A stretch of DNA of 64,000 nucleotides from Paenibacillus sp. 1001270B_150601_E10 (GTDB lineage Bacteria; Bacillota; Bacilli; Paenibacillales; Paenibacillaceae), in assembly GCF_015558675.1 (NCBI RefSeq), contig NZ_JADMOL010000001.1, positions 1,042,141 through 1,106,140 of the forward strand. The letters run 5' to 3'. Made by a program: the position numbers and the translations under genes. The notes beneath the pieces were generated by a model that saw only the letters and a program-made list of their open reading frames with translations, made no database searches and was not told where the DNA came from. Below are positions 7,650-15,623 of this stretch, piece after piece. Numbering within the stretch: the first letter of the stretch is position 1; the number at the start of each line of letters is the position of its first letter.

Positions 7650-10007
7650 TTACTTAAGCTCAGCTACTGTAACTCCCATGCCGCCCTCATTGAAGGCACC
7701 ATTCCGGTAAGATTTCACATGCTTATGACGCTTCAAGAATTCCTGGATCCCTGCGCGCAGCACGCCTGTACCTTTACCGTGGATGATGTACACGAGATTC
7801 AAGTTGCCAAGCAGCGCCTCGTCCAAGAAACGGTCGACCTCCATGATCGCTTCTTCGAGATTCTCTCCTCGAAGGTCTAGCTCTGAACGAACATGTTCTC
7901 CGCGCGTGCGCTTAACATTCGCTCCAGTACGCTGTTTTTCAGGAGCCTGCTGCTTCGCAGATGCGATCAGCTCTAGATCGTCCTTTCGCACCTTCATTTT
8001 CATTATACCAAGCTGAACAACAGCCTCATTGCCCGATATTTCAACAACGTGGCCCTTTTGGTTCAAGCTATACACCTTTACCTCATCGCCAGGCTCTATC
8101 ACGCCTGCTGGCTTCTTCTTCGCACTCTTTGCAGCAAGCTTCTTCGCTGGAGCCGCTTCATCAAGCCGTTTCCTCGCTTCGGTAAGCTCATGCTCTTTTA
8201 CCTTCTCGCCTTCCATTGCGAGCAGGCGAAGTTCAGTAATAACATCATCCGCTTCTTTAAGCGCCTTGTTTACAATTTCTCGAGCTTCTTCCTCCGCCTT
8301 AGCAATTCGCTTCTCTCGAGATGCTTCGATCCGATCATTTTGCTCTATAAGCTCACGCTGCAGCTTCTCATTCTCCATGCGAAGCTGTTCAGCCTTCTTA
8401 CGCTCTTCCTCCGCATCCAGACGGTTACGTTCCAGTGAAGCAATCATCGTCTCGATCCGCATATCCTCTTCCGTTACTTCCCCGCGGGCATGATCGATAA
8501 TATCCTTCGATAAGCCTAGACGCTCTGCAATCGCAAACGCATTGCTTCGTCCTGGAACACCAAGAAGCAATCGATAGGTCGGCCGAAGAGTCTCTACATC
8601 GAATTCCATGCTCGCATTCAGGATGCCTTGTCGTTCATAGGCATAAGCCTTCAACTCGGAGTAGTGCGTCGTTGCAACGATTCGGCAGTTCATGCGATGC
8701 ATATGCTCTAGAATCGCGATTGCGAGCGCTGAACCTTCTGCTGGATCCGTACCTGCACCAAGCTCATCCAGCAGGATCAAGCTTTTTGGCGTCATCATAC
8801 TCAAGATTCGAATGATATTGGTCAAATGGCTTGAGAATGTACTCAAGCTCTGCTCAATGCTCTGCTCGTCGCCGATATCCGCATATATTGCATCAAAGAC
8901 GCAAAGCTCGCTCTCTTCGTTGGCATGGATAAACAAGCCTGACATCGCCATTAAACTTAACAGGCCAATCGTTTTCAAGGAAACGGTCTTACCGCCGGTG
9001 TTAGGTCCTGTTACGATAATGGTCGTGTAACCATCGCCAAGCTCCACATCCGTTGGCACAACCTGATCTCTTGCGATGAGGGGATGACGCGCCTTCTTCA
9101 GCTTCAAATACCCACGATCATTCATGATCGGAAGCGTTGCGCGCTGCTCATGGGCATAGCGAGCCTTTGCAAAGATAAAGTCCAGATCCGACACCGTTTC
9201 TGTATCGTAAAGAAGCGCATCCGCCTGCTCGCCTACAAGATCCGTTAATTCGGATAAAATACGCTCAATCTCGCGTTCCTCGCGAAGCTTCGTCTCGCGA
9301 AGCTTATTGTTCATCGTCACGATGGATTCCGGCTCAATGAATAATGTAGCACCTGAGCTGGATTGATCATGTACAATCCCGCCAAAGTGCGAGCGATACT
9401 CCTGCTTTACCGGAATAACATAGCGATCATTTCGAATCGTAATGATCTGCTCCTGAAGCATCTTGGATGTGCTTGAGCTTCTTACCAATGACTCCAGCTT
9501 CTCCCGAATGCGCGTCTCCCCGATACGAAGATCACGTCTGATGCTGGCAAGCTCAGAGCTTGCTTGATCCAACACTTCACCTTGATCATCGATGCAGCGA
9601 CGAATCGCGTCTTCAAGCGCCTTCTGATCGCTAAGGCTCTCCACCATATGATATAAGATCGTAACAGGATGATCTTCATGCACGCTGGCAATATAACGAG
9701 TCAGCCTTCTTCCCGCATTGGTCAGGGCTGATATGTCCCACAGCTCTTGAGGGTTCAGCATTCCTCCAATACGCGCTCGTTTCACTGAAGGACGAATATC
9801 CGTAACGCCTGCAAAAGGCGCACCGCCCTTTAAGCGATCGACTGCAAGAGCTTCATCTGTCGCCTGCAAGCGACGATTCACTTCTTCGAGATCAGAGCTT
9901 GGCTCAAGCTGCAGCGCCGCTTCTGCTCCAAGCGGAGTGGATGCATGCCTGGACAGCGCATGGAGGATTTTATGGTATTCCAAGGTTTTATATATTTTCG
10001 AATCCAA
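7650..10007 (-). CDS. mutS2: Endonuclease MutS2
   Basis: 785 residues, the usual MutS2 length. The order is N-terminal core/lever helices, the ABC-type ATPase with Walker A GPNTGGKT at residues 334-341 and Walker B LILLDELGAGTDP, a long charged coiled coil (about 520-630), a KOW-like segment, and a C-terminal Smr nuclease domain (SELDLRGENLEEA ... IHGKGTGVLR). MutS2 lacks the mismatch-recognition domain; it acts in suppression of recombination or rescue of collided ribosomes. The start is TTG, 9 bases after AAAGGAG. In B. subtilis mutS2 follows zapA-cvpA-polX. Here polX is absent and two oppositely oriented genes lie between cvpA and mutS2. Confidence 0.97.
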   Translation of the reverse strand: MDSKIYKTLEYHKILHALSRHASTPLGAEAALQLEPSSDLEEVNRRLQATDEALAVDRLKGGAPFAGVTDIRPSVKRARIGGMLNPQELWDISALTNAGRRLTRYIASVHEDHPVTILYHMVESLSDQKALEDAIRRCIDDQGEVLDQASSELASIRRDLRIGETRIREKLESLVRSSSTSKMLQEQIITIRNDRYVIPVKQEYRSHFGGIVHDQSSSGATLFIEPESIVTMNNKLRETKLREEREIERILSELTDLVGEQADALLYDTETVSDLDFIFAKARYAHEQRATLPIMNDRGYLKLKKARHPLIARDQVVPTDVELGDGYTTIIVTGPNTGGKTVSLKTIGLLSLMAMSGLFIHANEESELCVFDAIYADIGDEQSIEQSLSTFSSHLTNIIRILSMMTPKSLILLDELGAGTDPAEGSALAIAILEHMHRMNCRIVATTHYSELKAYAYERQGILNASMEFDVETLRPTYRLLLGVPGRSNAFAIAERLGLSKDIIDHARGEVTEEDMRIETMIASLERNRLDAEEERKKAEQLRMENEKLQRELIEQNDRIEASREKRIAKAEEEAREIVNKALKEADDVITELRLLAMEGEKVKEHELTEARKRLDEAAPAKKLAAKSAKKKPAGVIEPGDEVKVYSLNQKGHVVEISGNEAVVQLGIMKMKVRKDDLELIASAKQQAPEKQRTGANVKRTRGEHVRSELDLRGENLEEAIMEVDRFLDEALLGNLNLVYIIHGKGTGVLRAGIQEFLKRHKHVKSYRNGAFNEGGMGVTVAELK

Positions 10008-10157
10008 AGGTTACGACTCCTTTCTGTACCGTATTATAGCGTAACCAGTATGTGGTCGCATCAATGTCGAGACCTGCTTGTAATGAAAGTCCTGACTATG
10101 GATACACTAATTGTTGCACAAACTGTACCCTTTATAAACAAAGGAGGAATTCAAGAC

Positions 10158-10523
10158 ATGAGTTTTCTTGGTCATGTGGTCCGCTTTATCGTCGCGGCTA
10201 TTGTGCTAATGGTTACGGCTTGGCTAGTTCCAGCGTTCAGCGTAGGTGGCTTCTGGAGCGCTTTGATTCTTGCTTTGGTCATCGCGCTCATTGGCTGGGT
10301 AGTGGAAGCCATTTTCGGCAAACAGGTTACCCCGTTTGGTCGTGGTATCGTTGGCTTTCTCGTTAGTGCCGCCGTCATTTACGTCGCTCAGTTCTTTGTA
10401 GGCGGCGTAACCGTATCGATCGTTGGCGCATTATTGGCAGCACTCGTTGTCGGAATCATCGATCTGTTCATTCCGGTATCAACTCCATTTGAAGCCGGAC
10501 GCAGAACTTCTGATAACAAGTAA
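10158..10523 (+). CDS. Holin-like four-span membrane protein (PF04020 type)
   Basis: 121 residues with four hydrophobic segments and very few charges, matching the small phage-holin-like superfamily IV proteins (YvlD type). The motif AWLVPAFSVGGFWSALILA is characteristic of the first loop. These are chromosomal membrane proteins without a shown lysis role. The frame extends far upstream, but AAAGGAGG 8 bases before the ATG at 10158 fixes the start. It diverges from mutS2. Confidence 0.85.
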   Translation: MSFLGHVVRFIVAAIVLMVTAWLVPAFSVGGFWSALILALVIALIGWVVEAIFGKQVTPFGRGIVGFLVSAAVIYVAQFFVGGVTVSIVGALLAALVVGIIDLFIPVSTPFEAGRRTSDNK

Positions 10524-10559
10524 TCCAATTGCTTTACCTTCGATATGTGCCCGAACTGA

Positions 10560-10590
10560 GGCGATCGCCTGTGCAGCGGTCGCCTTTGTG
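10560..10590 (+). terminator. Probable terminator after the holin-like gene
   Basis: GGCGATCGC pairs across CTGTGCA with GCGGTCGCC (one mismatch), followed by a short TTTG. The T tract is poor. Confidence 0.45.
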
Positions 10591-10725
10591 ATGTTTAGCG
10601 AATCAGTACGGGTGCTTTTCCAACCTGGCACCGTTCATATTTCACACTTCTGTCACAACCTCTCGCCTTAGAACGACAGGATTTGCACAAGGGTTTGCGT
10701 ATAGTTATTCCATTGCACTTATTTG

Positions 10726-10741
10726 TGTGATCGGGATCACA
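10726..10741. promoter_or_regulatory. Perfect Fnr/Crp-family operator upstream of the CuA lipoprotein gene
   Basis: TGTGA-TCGGGA-TCACA is an exact match to the Crp/Fnr consensus TGTGA-N6-TCACA. It ends 42 bases before the start codon of the CuA-type lipoprotein gene. A second perfect site lies upstream of feoA. In Bacillales the protein binding this sequence is usually Fnr, an oxygen-sensing activator; ArfM- or Crp-like proteins are alternatives. Confidence 0.7.
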
Positions 10742-10783
10742 CTTGTACTTATCACTCTTGCTCATCCAGGGAGGTTTTCATAC

Positions 10784-11146
10784 ATGAAGCATCCAATAGC
10801 CATTGCCGCTGCTCTAGCCACATTAGCCTTCGTAACCGTTGCTTGCAGCAGTAACCAAGTGGAAGAACACCATGCAGCTCAAGTTGACAAAGAAATGGTC
10901 ATTAAAGCATCCAATTACACCTTCGAGTCTTCCGAGTACCGCGTAAAGGCCGGAGAAACCGTACGATTTATTCTGGACTCCACGGGGAATCACGGCATTC
11001 ATATTAAAGAATTGGGGCTTAAGCTTGACCCTAATCAGACATCCCAAATCCTTACCCCTAAAGAAAAAGGGTCATATCCGTTCCAGTGCTCCATCCTATG
11101 CGGACCTGGCCATAAAGAAATGACTGCGACACTCATTGTAGAATAG
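10784..11146 (+). CDS. CuA-type cupredoxin lipoprotein (cytochrome c oxidase subunit II-like domain)
   Basis: 120 residues. A lipoprotein signal ends at the lipobox VTVAC. The mature part is a single cupredoxin barrel. It carries the full CuA set: histidines in GNHGIHIKE, then C-x-x-x-C-G-x-x-H-x-x-M in CSILCGPGHKEM near the C-terminus. This is the binuclear copper site of oxidase subunit II, but the two transmembrane helices of that subunit are missing and no oxidase gene is near. The protein could carry electrons or assist copper-site assembly at the outer face of the membrane. AGGGAGG precedes the ATG. Regulation by an Fnr/Crp-type protein is suggested by the operator at 10726-10741. Confidence 0.83.
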   Translation: MKHPIAIAAALATLAFVTVACSSNQVEEHHAAQVDKEMVIKASNYTFESSEYRVKAGETVRFILDSTGNHGIHIKELGLKLDPNQTSQILTPKEKGSYPFQCSILCGPGHKEMTATLIVE

Positions 11147-11210
11147 GCTCCTATGCCGACTGAACTTATCGGCGGCATCTAACCACGAGCCAGTAGCTTG
11201 TTGAAGCTGT

Positions 11211-11813
11211 CTATAGCCATTGAGCCCATTGGACAGCTTCAGCAAGAAGGACAGGTGCCCATTCTCCCGTCAATCTCATCCATATTGAGGCAGATGTCCA
11301 ATGCTGCAAAGCCTCTGAAGGCCACGCCATCATCAGCACATAGATTAATCCCCATATCCAAATGAAATGCACCGCCCCAAGGATTCCTCCACATAGCCGA
11401 TCAAAGGCGCGAATCGGCTTCACGCTGGACAGCTTGCGCAGCGCAAAGCGAATCAGCCACAAGCCGCTCCACACAAACCCAAAAATCAAGCTAAAGGCCA
11501 CAATGGCATGAATCAGCTCGTTCCATGCGGAATGCTCAATGCGAAGGTCTGTGATCACAGCGCCGCTCGACTCGTTTGTAAACAATCGTTTTTTAACCCA
11601 AGGGATAAGATATTCATAGCTCTTTGCCGCCACAATAAATGCAAAAATCAGGCCGAACAAGGAAAGGGCCTGCGAGCGCAGCCCCTTCCAAGCGCCTATC
11701 ATGATACAGCATAGACAAAGGAACAATATCAGCCAGTCAAGTGCATTCCATTGACCCCAAAAGGCCGCCAAATGATGGCTGGCAGACTGCCACCACTTCT
11801 CGATACCCTGCAT
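11211..11813 (-). CDS. CvpA family membrane protein
   Basis: 200 residues with four hydrophobic spans. The N-terminal NALDWLILFLCLCCIMIGAW and the following G-x-x-R-x-x-x-x-x-x-G match the CvpA/YshB family. The frame continues to 11855, but AAAGGGG and spacing favour the ATG at 11813. It starts 14 bases after the stop of the giant zapA, which is the order known from B. subtilis (zapA-cvpA). Family members affect colicin V production in Escherichia coli and envelope integrity; the molecular role is unsettled. Confidence 0.82.
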   Translation of the reverse strand: MQGIEKWWQSASHHLAAFWGQWNALDWLILFLCLCCIMIGAWKGLRSQALSLFGLIFAFIVAAKSYEYLIPWVKKRLFTNESSGAVITDLRIEHSAWNELIHAIVAFSLIFGFVWSGLWLIRFALRKLSSVKPIRAFDRLCGGILGAVHFIWIWGLIYVLMMAWPSEALQHWTSASIWMRLTGEWAPVLLAEAVQWAQWL

Positions 11814-11827
11814 GATGCAGTCCCCTT

Positions 11828-14800
11828 TTAGCTTTGCTCCATGAGTTCCAGCCACTCATTAAACTCGGATTGCAGCTTGTTGTATTCGTCTTGAAGCTTC
11901 TTATGCTCTACTTCTAGATCCGACATCTTCTTGCGCCCCATCTCTTGTTCAATCTGCGAGAGACGGAACTGATGAGACATCAGCTCGAATTGTTCTTTAA
12001 TCATAGCGTACTCTTCTTGATTGAAGTCAGACGCCTTCACGCTTGCATGCTCAATTGCTGCGGCTGCAGCTTCTTGCTGCTCAAGCATCTGTTCACGAAG
12101 CGCCGCCTTTTCCTCTTGCAAGCGCTCCTGCTCAGCTTGCATCGCAGCTAGCTGTTCCTTCAGCTGCTCTCCTTCTTGGTACAGCCTAGCCAAGAGATCC
12201 TCACGATCCTCGCGCTCCGCTTCGAGTTGGTCCTTCAGTTCGCGAAGCTCCGACTGTTCGTTGTATAGATTCTCAATTTGTTTCTCGAGCTTGATCTTGT
12301 CGCCTTGTAGAACGGAGATTGCCTGACTTTGGGCAGCACCCTTCTGCTGCTCCTCCGCAATTGTTTGCTTCATCGCTTGCTCTTCGTATTGAGAAAGCTC
12401 AAACAGCTCCTTGAGCTCTGCGATATTTTGCTCCAAGGCAGCGACCATTTGCTCCTTCTGAGCCTCCTGCTCAGCTGTTGCTTGTTCGAGCCTATGAATT
12501 CTCGCTTCACGCTCTACAAGCTCTTCATCTTTAACACGAAGCTGGCGCTCAAGCTCAGTCGTTGTCGCATTCCAGCGTTCAGCCTGCTCCTGCACATGAG
12601 CACGAAGTGCTTCCAGCTTAAGCTCCGCATCCTGCTCGGCTTCCCTGTAGGCTTCAGCTGCTTTCGTCTCCATCAGCTGCTTCAGCTCGGATTCCTTCTC
12701 CAAGGCTTCCGCATTCAACTGGCTCAGCTCCGCTTCATGCTGATGCTTAAGATGATCTGCTCTCGCGTCTGCCTCAGCTTGAGCCAATTGAAGCAGCTCA
12801 TCCATTTCCTGCTGCAGCTCGTCCAGCTGTTTTTTATAATTTGCTTCAAGCAATGCCTTCTCTTCACTCACTTGCTGCTGCAGCACGACTAAACGATCAT
12901 TCGCTCCTTCAGTCTGAGTAAGCTTATCGTTTAAAGCCTCAATTCGTGCTTCGAGTTCTTGTTCACGGTTCGAAGCTGCTTCCTCCTTGCTGCGAGCTTT
13001 GGCATCTGCCTCTTGTACGAATGCTTGAAGACGCGCTTCTGATTCTTGATTCAACTGCTCACGCTGGAGTTTAAGCTGTTCCTCGAATTGTTGAGTCAGC
13101 TCATGACGCACCATCTCCAGCTCTTGCTGATGAAGGGATTGCTGTTCCTCTCGGGAAGCAGCACTCTTCTTATGCTCTTGCTGCAGAAGGGACTGATATC
13201 TGACTTCCGCTTGATCCAAGCGGTTCTGCCAATCCGTTCGTTCCAGCTCAAGAAGCTCCTCGGCTTCTTGCTGCGTTTGCTCAAGTTCGGCACGAAGAGC
13301 CGCTTCCTTTGTCTGAAGCTCTGCGTTCTCCGAGGCCAACGCATCAACATGATTTTTCAACTTATCTTGTGTTTCCGCTAATTGTTCGTTTCGTTCAGTA
13401 AGATTCGAGCATGCAGCTGCACGCTCTTGATATTGCTGCTCAAGATCCTGACACTTCACTTCAAGATCCTGAATCAGTGCCTCATAGGTAAGACGATCTT
13501 GTGTAAACTGCTCAACCTGAGTCGTCTGGCTGACCAAGTTATTCTCCATCTCCTGGAGCACCGTTTGCAGCTGCTCCGCTTCGGCATGCGCCTTATCGCG
13601 TGCTTGAATAAGACGCTCCATCTCCGTCTGGCGTGCACGATCCAACTCCTCAGCACGAGCTAGCCGCGCATCGAGCTGACGAATGCGAGCCGCTGACTGC
13701 TTCTGCTGCTCCTCCATCAAAGAATGCAGCTCCGTCAATTGCTGCTCATAGGCTTCACGCAGCGATTGCAGTTCCTCCTCATGCAGGCTGCTAAGCATAT
13801 CAAGCTCTTCTTGATGCTTAGTCTTAAGCAGGTCAAGGCTTGCCTGATGGGATTCCATCAGCTTCTGCTGCTCAAGCGCATTATCATGTTTAAGCTGCTC
13901 AATCTGTCCCGCTGCTTCTGATTGAGAAGCTTCCTGCTCCTCTTTAAGCTTACGAATGGCTGCTTGATGAGAAGCCGCTTGATTCTCTAGAGCCTCTCGA
14001 TAATCCGAAGCTTGCTGCTCCATCGATTCCAGATGGATGGATTCTTGCAGTTCCATCTCTTCACGGTGAACGTTCGCCTCCCGCTCCAAAGCATCTTGAT
14101 GGGCAAGCTCCTGCTGTTCAAGCGCTTCGCGGTAAGCCGTTTCCTTTTCTTCTAACACTTTGCGGTGAGCGGCTTCCTTCTCTCCCGAAGCTTTCTGATA
14201 AAGAGACGCTTCTTGATCCATCGCCTGTTCATGTTGAGCTTTGAGCTTCGCAATGGCATCTGCGTGGCTGCTCTCTAGCTGTTTAAGCTTCGCAACCATC
14301 TCGGCATGACGAGACTCCATCTGCTGAAGCTTCTCCTGTTGAGCTGTATTCAGTTCATCCAATTGCACTTCATGATTGAATTCAAGCTCCTGCAGCGAAG
14401 CCTGATATGCTGAATCCTTCTGATCCAGAGCAGACTGATGCTGCACCTTAAGCTTCGATAGTTCGGAGCCATGCTTCGTCTCAAGACCTTTGACCTGCTC
14501 CGCATGAGTCGATTGAAGCTTCGCGATCGCTTGTTGATGGTCTTTCGTAAGAGCCTCTACACGCTGGCTTAATGCCTGCTTGTGCTGCTGCTGCTCCTTC
14601 ACAAGCTGTTCCTGTGCAGCTTTAAGCTTCTGCTCGCCTTCTTGAACTCGGCGCTTTAGTTCCTGATCATTCCTTGTCAGCTCAGCAACTTGCTGATGAA
14701 GTCTCTTCAGCTGTTCTTGAAGCTTCTTCTCTTGCTCTTGAAGCTGTGCCTTGGAGGCGGACAATTCCTTCAGCGTCTCTTCGGATTGCTGAAGCTTCTG

Positions 14801-15238
14801 CTTGAGCGCATCCAGTTCCTTCTGCTGTACAGATCGAAGCTCATCTACGGCCTTCACATGCTCCGATTGGAGCTGGTTCAGCGCCTTTGCATGATTCTCC
14901 TTTTCTCTCTCCTGCACCTTTGCAATCTCTTCTGCTTGCTTGTGAAGCTGCTCCACCGTAAGGTGCAGCTCCTTCTTCTCCTGCTCAAGCACTCTCAGCT
15001 CTTGGCTATTCTTCGCGTAGTCCTCTTTAGTGCGCTGCACTTCCTCTGCAATATGTACAGCGGAAAGAACCGCCACACGTGGAATATCAAGTCTTGGATT
15101 GCTCTCTGCAATAGTTCTCATGTGCTCATCCACGGTTGCCGCAATATTGCGCATATACTCCTTGCTCGTGGTTCCAACAAGCTTGTATGGTGTGCCGTAT
15201 ATCTCAACCGTAACACGGTGTTTATCAGATGAGGTCAT
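11828..15238 (-). CDS. zapA: Giant ZapA: cell division ZapA domain fused to about 1050 residues of coiled coil
   Basis: 1136 residues. Residues 1-65 are a normal ZapA head: a beta strand with VTVEIYGTPYKLVG, then SKEYMRNIAATVDEHM, and RLDIPRVAVLSAVHIAEE. Ordinary ZapA proteins end near residue 90. Here the helix continues to the C-terminus with almost no Pro or Gly, rich in Glu, Gln, Leu and Lys. Residues 234-497 show an 11-residue repeat with His or Tyr at the first position; the rest is mostly heptad-like. The ATG at 15238 has AAGGAGG and correct spacing; the longer frame to 15316 is rejected. The position between pheT and cvpA is that of zapA in Bacillales. The head should tetramerise and bundle FtsZ filaments at the septum; the tail could act as a rod or spacer (inference). 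Confidence 0.85.
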   Translation of the reverse strand: MTSSDKHRVTVEIYGTPYKLVGTTSKEYMRNIAATVDEHMRTIAESNPRLDIPRVAVLSAVHIAEEVQRTKEDYAKNSQELRVLEQEKKELHLTVEQLHKQAEEIAKVQEREKENHAKALNQLQSEHVKAVDELRSVQQKELDALKQKLQQSEETLKELSASKAQLQEQEKKLQEQLKRLHQQVAELTRNDQELKRRVQEGEQKLKAAQEQLVKEQQQHKQALSQRVEALTKDHQQAIAKLQSTHAEQVKGLETKHGSELSKLKVQHQSALDQKDSAYQASLQELEFNHEVQLDELNTAQQEKLQQMESRHAEMVAKLKQLESSHADAIAKLKAQHEQAMDQEASLYQKASGEKEAAHRKVLEEKETAYREALEQQELAHQDALEREANVHREEMELQESIHLESMEQQASDYREALENQAASHQAAIRKLKEEQEASQSEAAGQIEQLKHDNALEQQKLMESHQASLDLLKTKHQEELDMLSSLHEEELQSLREAYEQQLTELHSLMEEQQKQSAARIRQLDARLARAEELDRARQTEMERLIQARDKAHAEAEQLQTVLQEMENNLVSQTTQVEQFTQDRLTYEALIQDLEVKCQDLEQQYQERAAACSNLTERNEQLAETQDKLKNHVDALASENAELQTKEAALRAELEQTQQEAEELLELERTDWQNRLDQAEVRYQSLLQQEHKKSAASREEQQSLHQQELEMVRHELTQQFEEQLKLQREQLNQESEARLQAFVQEADAKARSKEEAASNREQELEARIEALNDKLTQTEGANDRLVVLQQQVSEEKALLEANYKKQLDELQQEMDELLQLAQAEADARADHLKHQHEAELSQLNAEALEKESELKQLMETKAAEAYREAEQDAELKLEALRAHVQEQAERWNATTTELERQLRVKDEELVEREARIHRLEQATAEQEAQKEQMVAALEQNIAELKELFELSQYEEQAMKQTIAEEQQKGAAQSQAISVLQGDKIKLEKQIENLYNEQSELRELKDQLEAEREDREDLLARLYQEGEQLKEQLAAMQAEQERLQEEKAALREQMLEQQEAAAAAIEHASVKASDFNQEEYAMIKEQFELMSHQFRLSQIEQEMGRKKMSDLEVEHKKLQDEYNKLQSEFNEWLELMEQS
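13718..14539 (-). repeat. About 22 hendecad (33-base) repeat units inside giant zapA
   Basis: Residues 234 to about 507 of the ZapA protein. His or Tyr recurs exactly every 11 residues in three blocks: 234-311 (Gln at 300), 325-435 (Gln at 435) and 464-497. A 3-residue insertion falls between 311 and 325. Typical units are HAEQVKGLETK, HQDALEREANV and YREALENQAAS: position 1 is H/Y, position 5 hydrophobic, position 8 L/E/Q. Eleven-residue periodicity is typical of right-handed or straight coiled coils. Confidence 0.85.
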
Positions 15239-15415
15239 ATGAAACGTCCTCCTTATTAATGAAAGAAAATAGTTCGATTGACAATGCCCCAAATTGCTTA
15301 TATCGAAAAAATCCAACGGATCAAAACTTCATCAAAACGTTACATTTATAAGTTTCGCTAAAAAAAGGGGTTTTCCTGCTGTACCCTCTATATTAACATG
15401 TTCTCGTATAAACAT

Positions 15416-15555
15416 AAAAAGGGCAACCCCTGAGCTTCTCCACTCCTTCTGAGTGAAAAAGACAACTGGAATTGCCCTATCGGGTTCAGCTCCGCAATTG
15501 AAGCGCAACTAGGCTTCTCTCAACGTCACTTCATAACCCTATCAATCGATTGTCT
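15416..15555 (-). promoter_or_regulatory. Candidate structured leader (attenuator/riboswitch-like) upstream of giant zapA
   Basis: Minus-strand RNA. Nested pairs run AGACAA (15555-15550) with UUGUCU (15465-15460), GAUUG (15547-15543) with CAAUU (15474-15470), GGGUU (15539-15535) with AACCC (15486-15482), and GAAGUG (15532-15527) with CGCUUC (15505-15500). The 3' strand overlaps the 5' arm GGGCAA (15477-15472) of a terminator whose other arm UUGCCC (15426-15421) is followed by UUUUU. A small hairpin CACUC-AGAAG-GAGUG sits in the terminator loop. Two pairs are G-U on this strand and would be A-C on the other, so the minus strand is favoured. It lies between the pheT stop and the zapA start. The terminator alone could simply end pheST. 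No T-box core is present. Confidence 0.5.
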
Positions 15556-15623
15556 AACGAGCAGTACAACTCTTCCATTTCAGTTCTGTATTTGAAAGCA
15601 GAGGGCTGATCCTCTATCAAATA

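Noticed and set aside
8029..8493. Ser-rich 154-residue plus-strand frame opposite mutS2
   Set aside because: Low-complexity complement of the charged MutS2 coiled coil.
11153..11178. Hairpin ATGCCG...CGGCAT after the CuA gene
   Set aside because: No T tract follows and the loop is long, so it is not listed as a terminator.
12329..12892. Leu-rich 187-residue plus-strand frame inside giant zapA
   Set aside because: Antisense shadow of Gln/Glu/Lys codons in the coiled coil; no ribosome binding site. The same holds for the Leu-rich frames at 13046-13381 and 14690-15232.
14750..14900. Tandem repeats as a CRISPR or minisatellite
   Set aside because: The periodic DNA in zapA lies in a coding frame and varies in the way expected for coiled-coil codons; there are no identical repeats with unique spacers.
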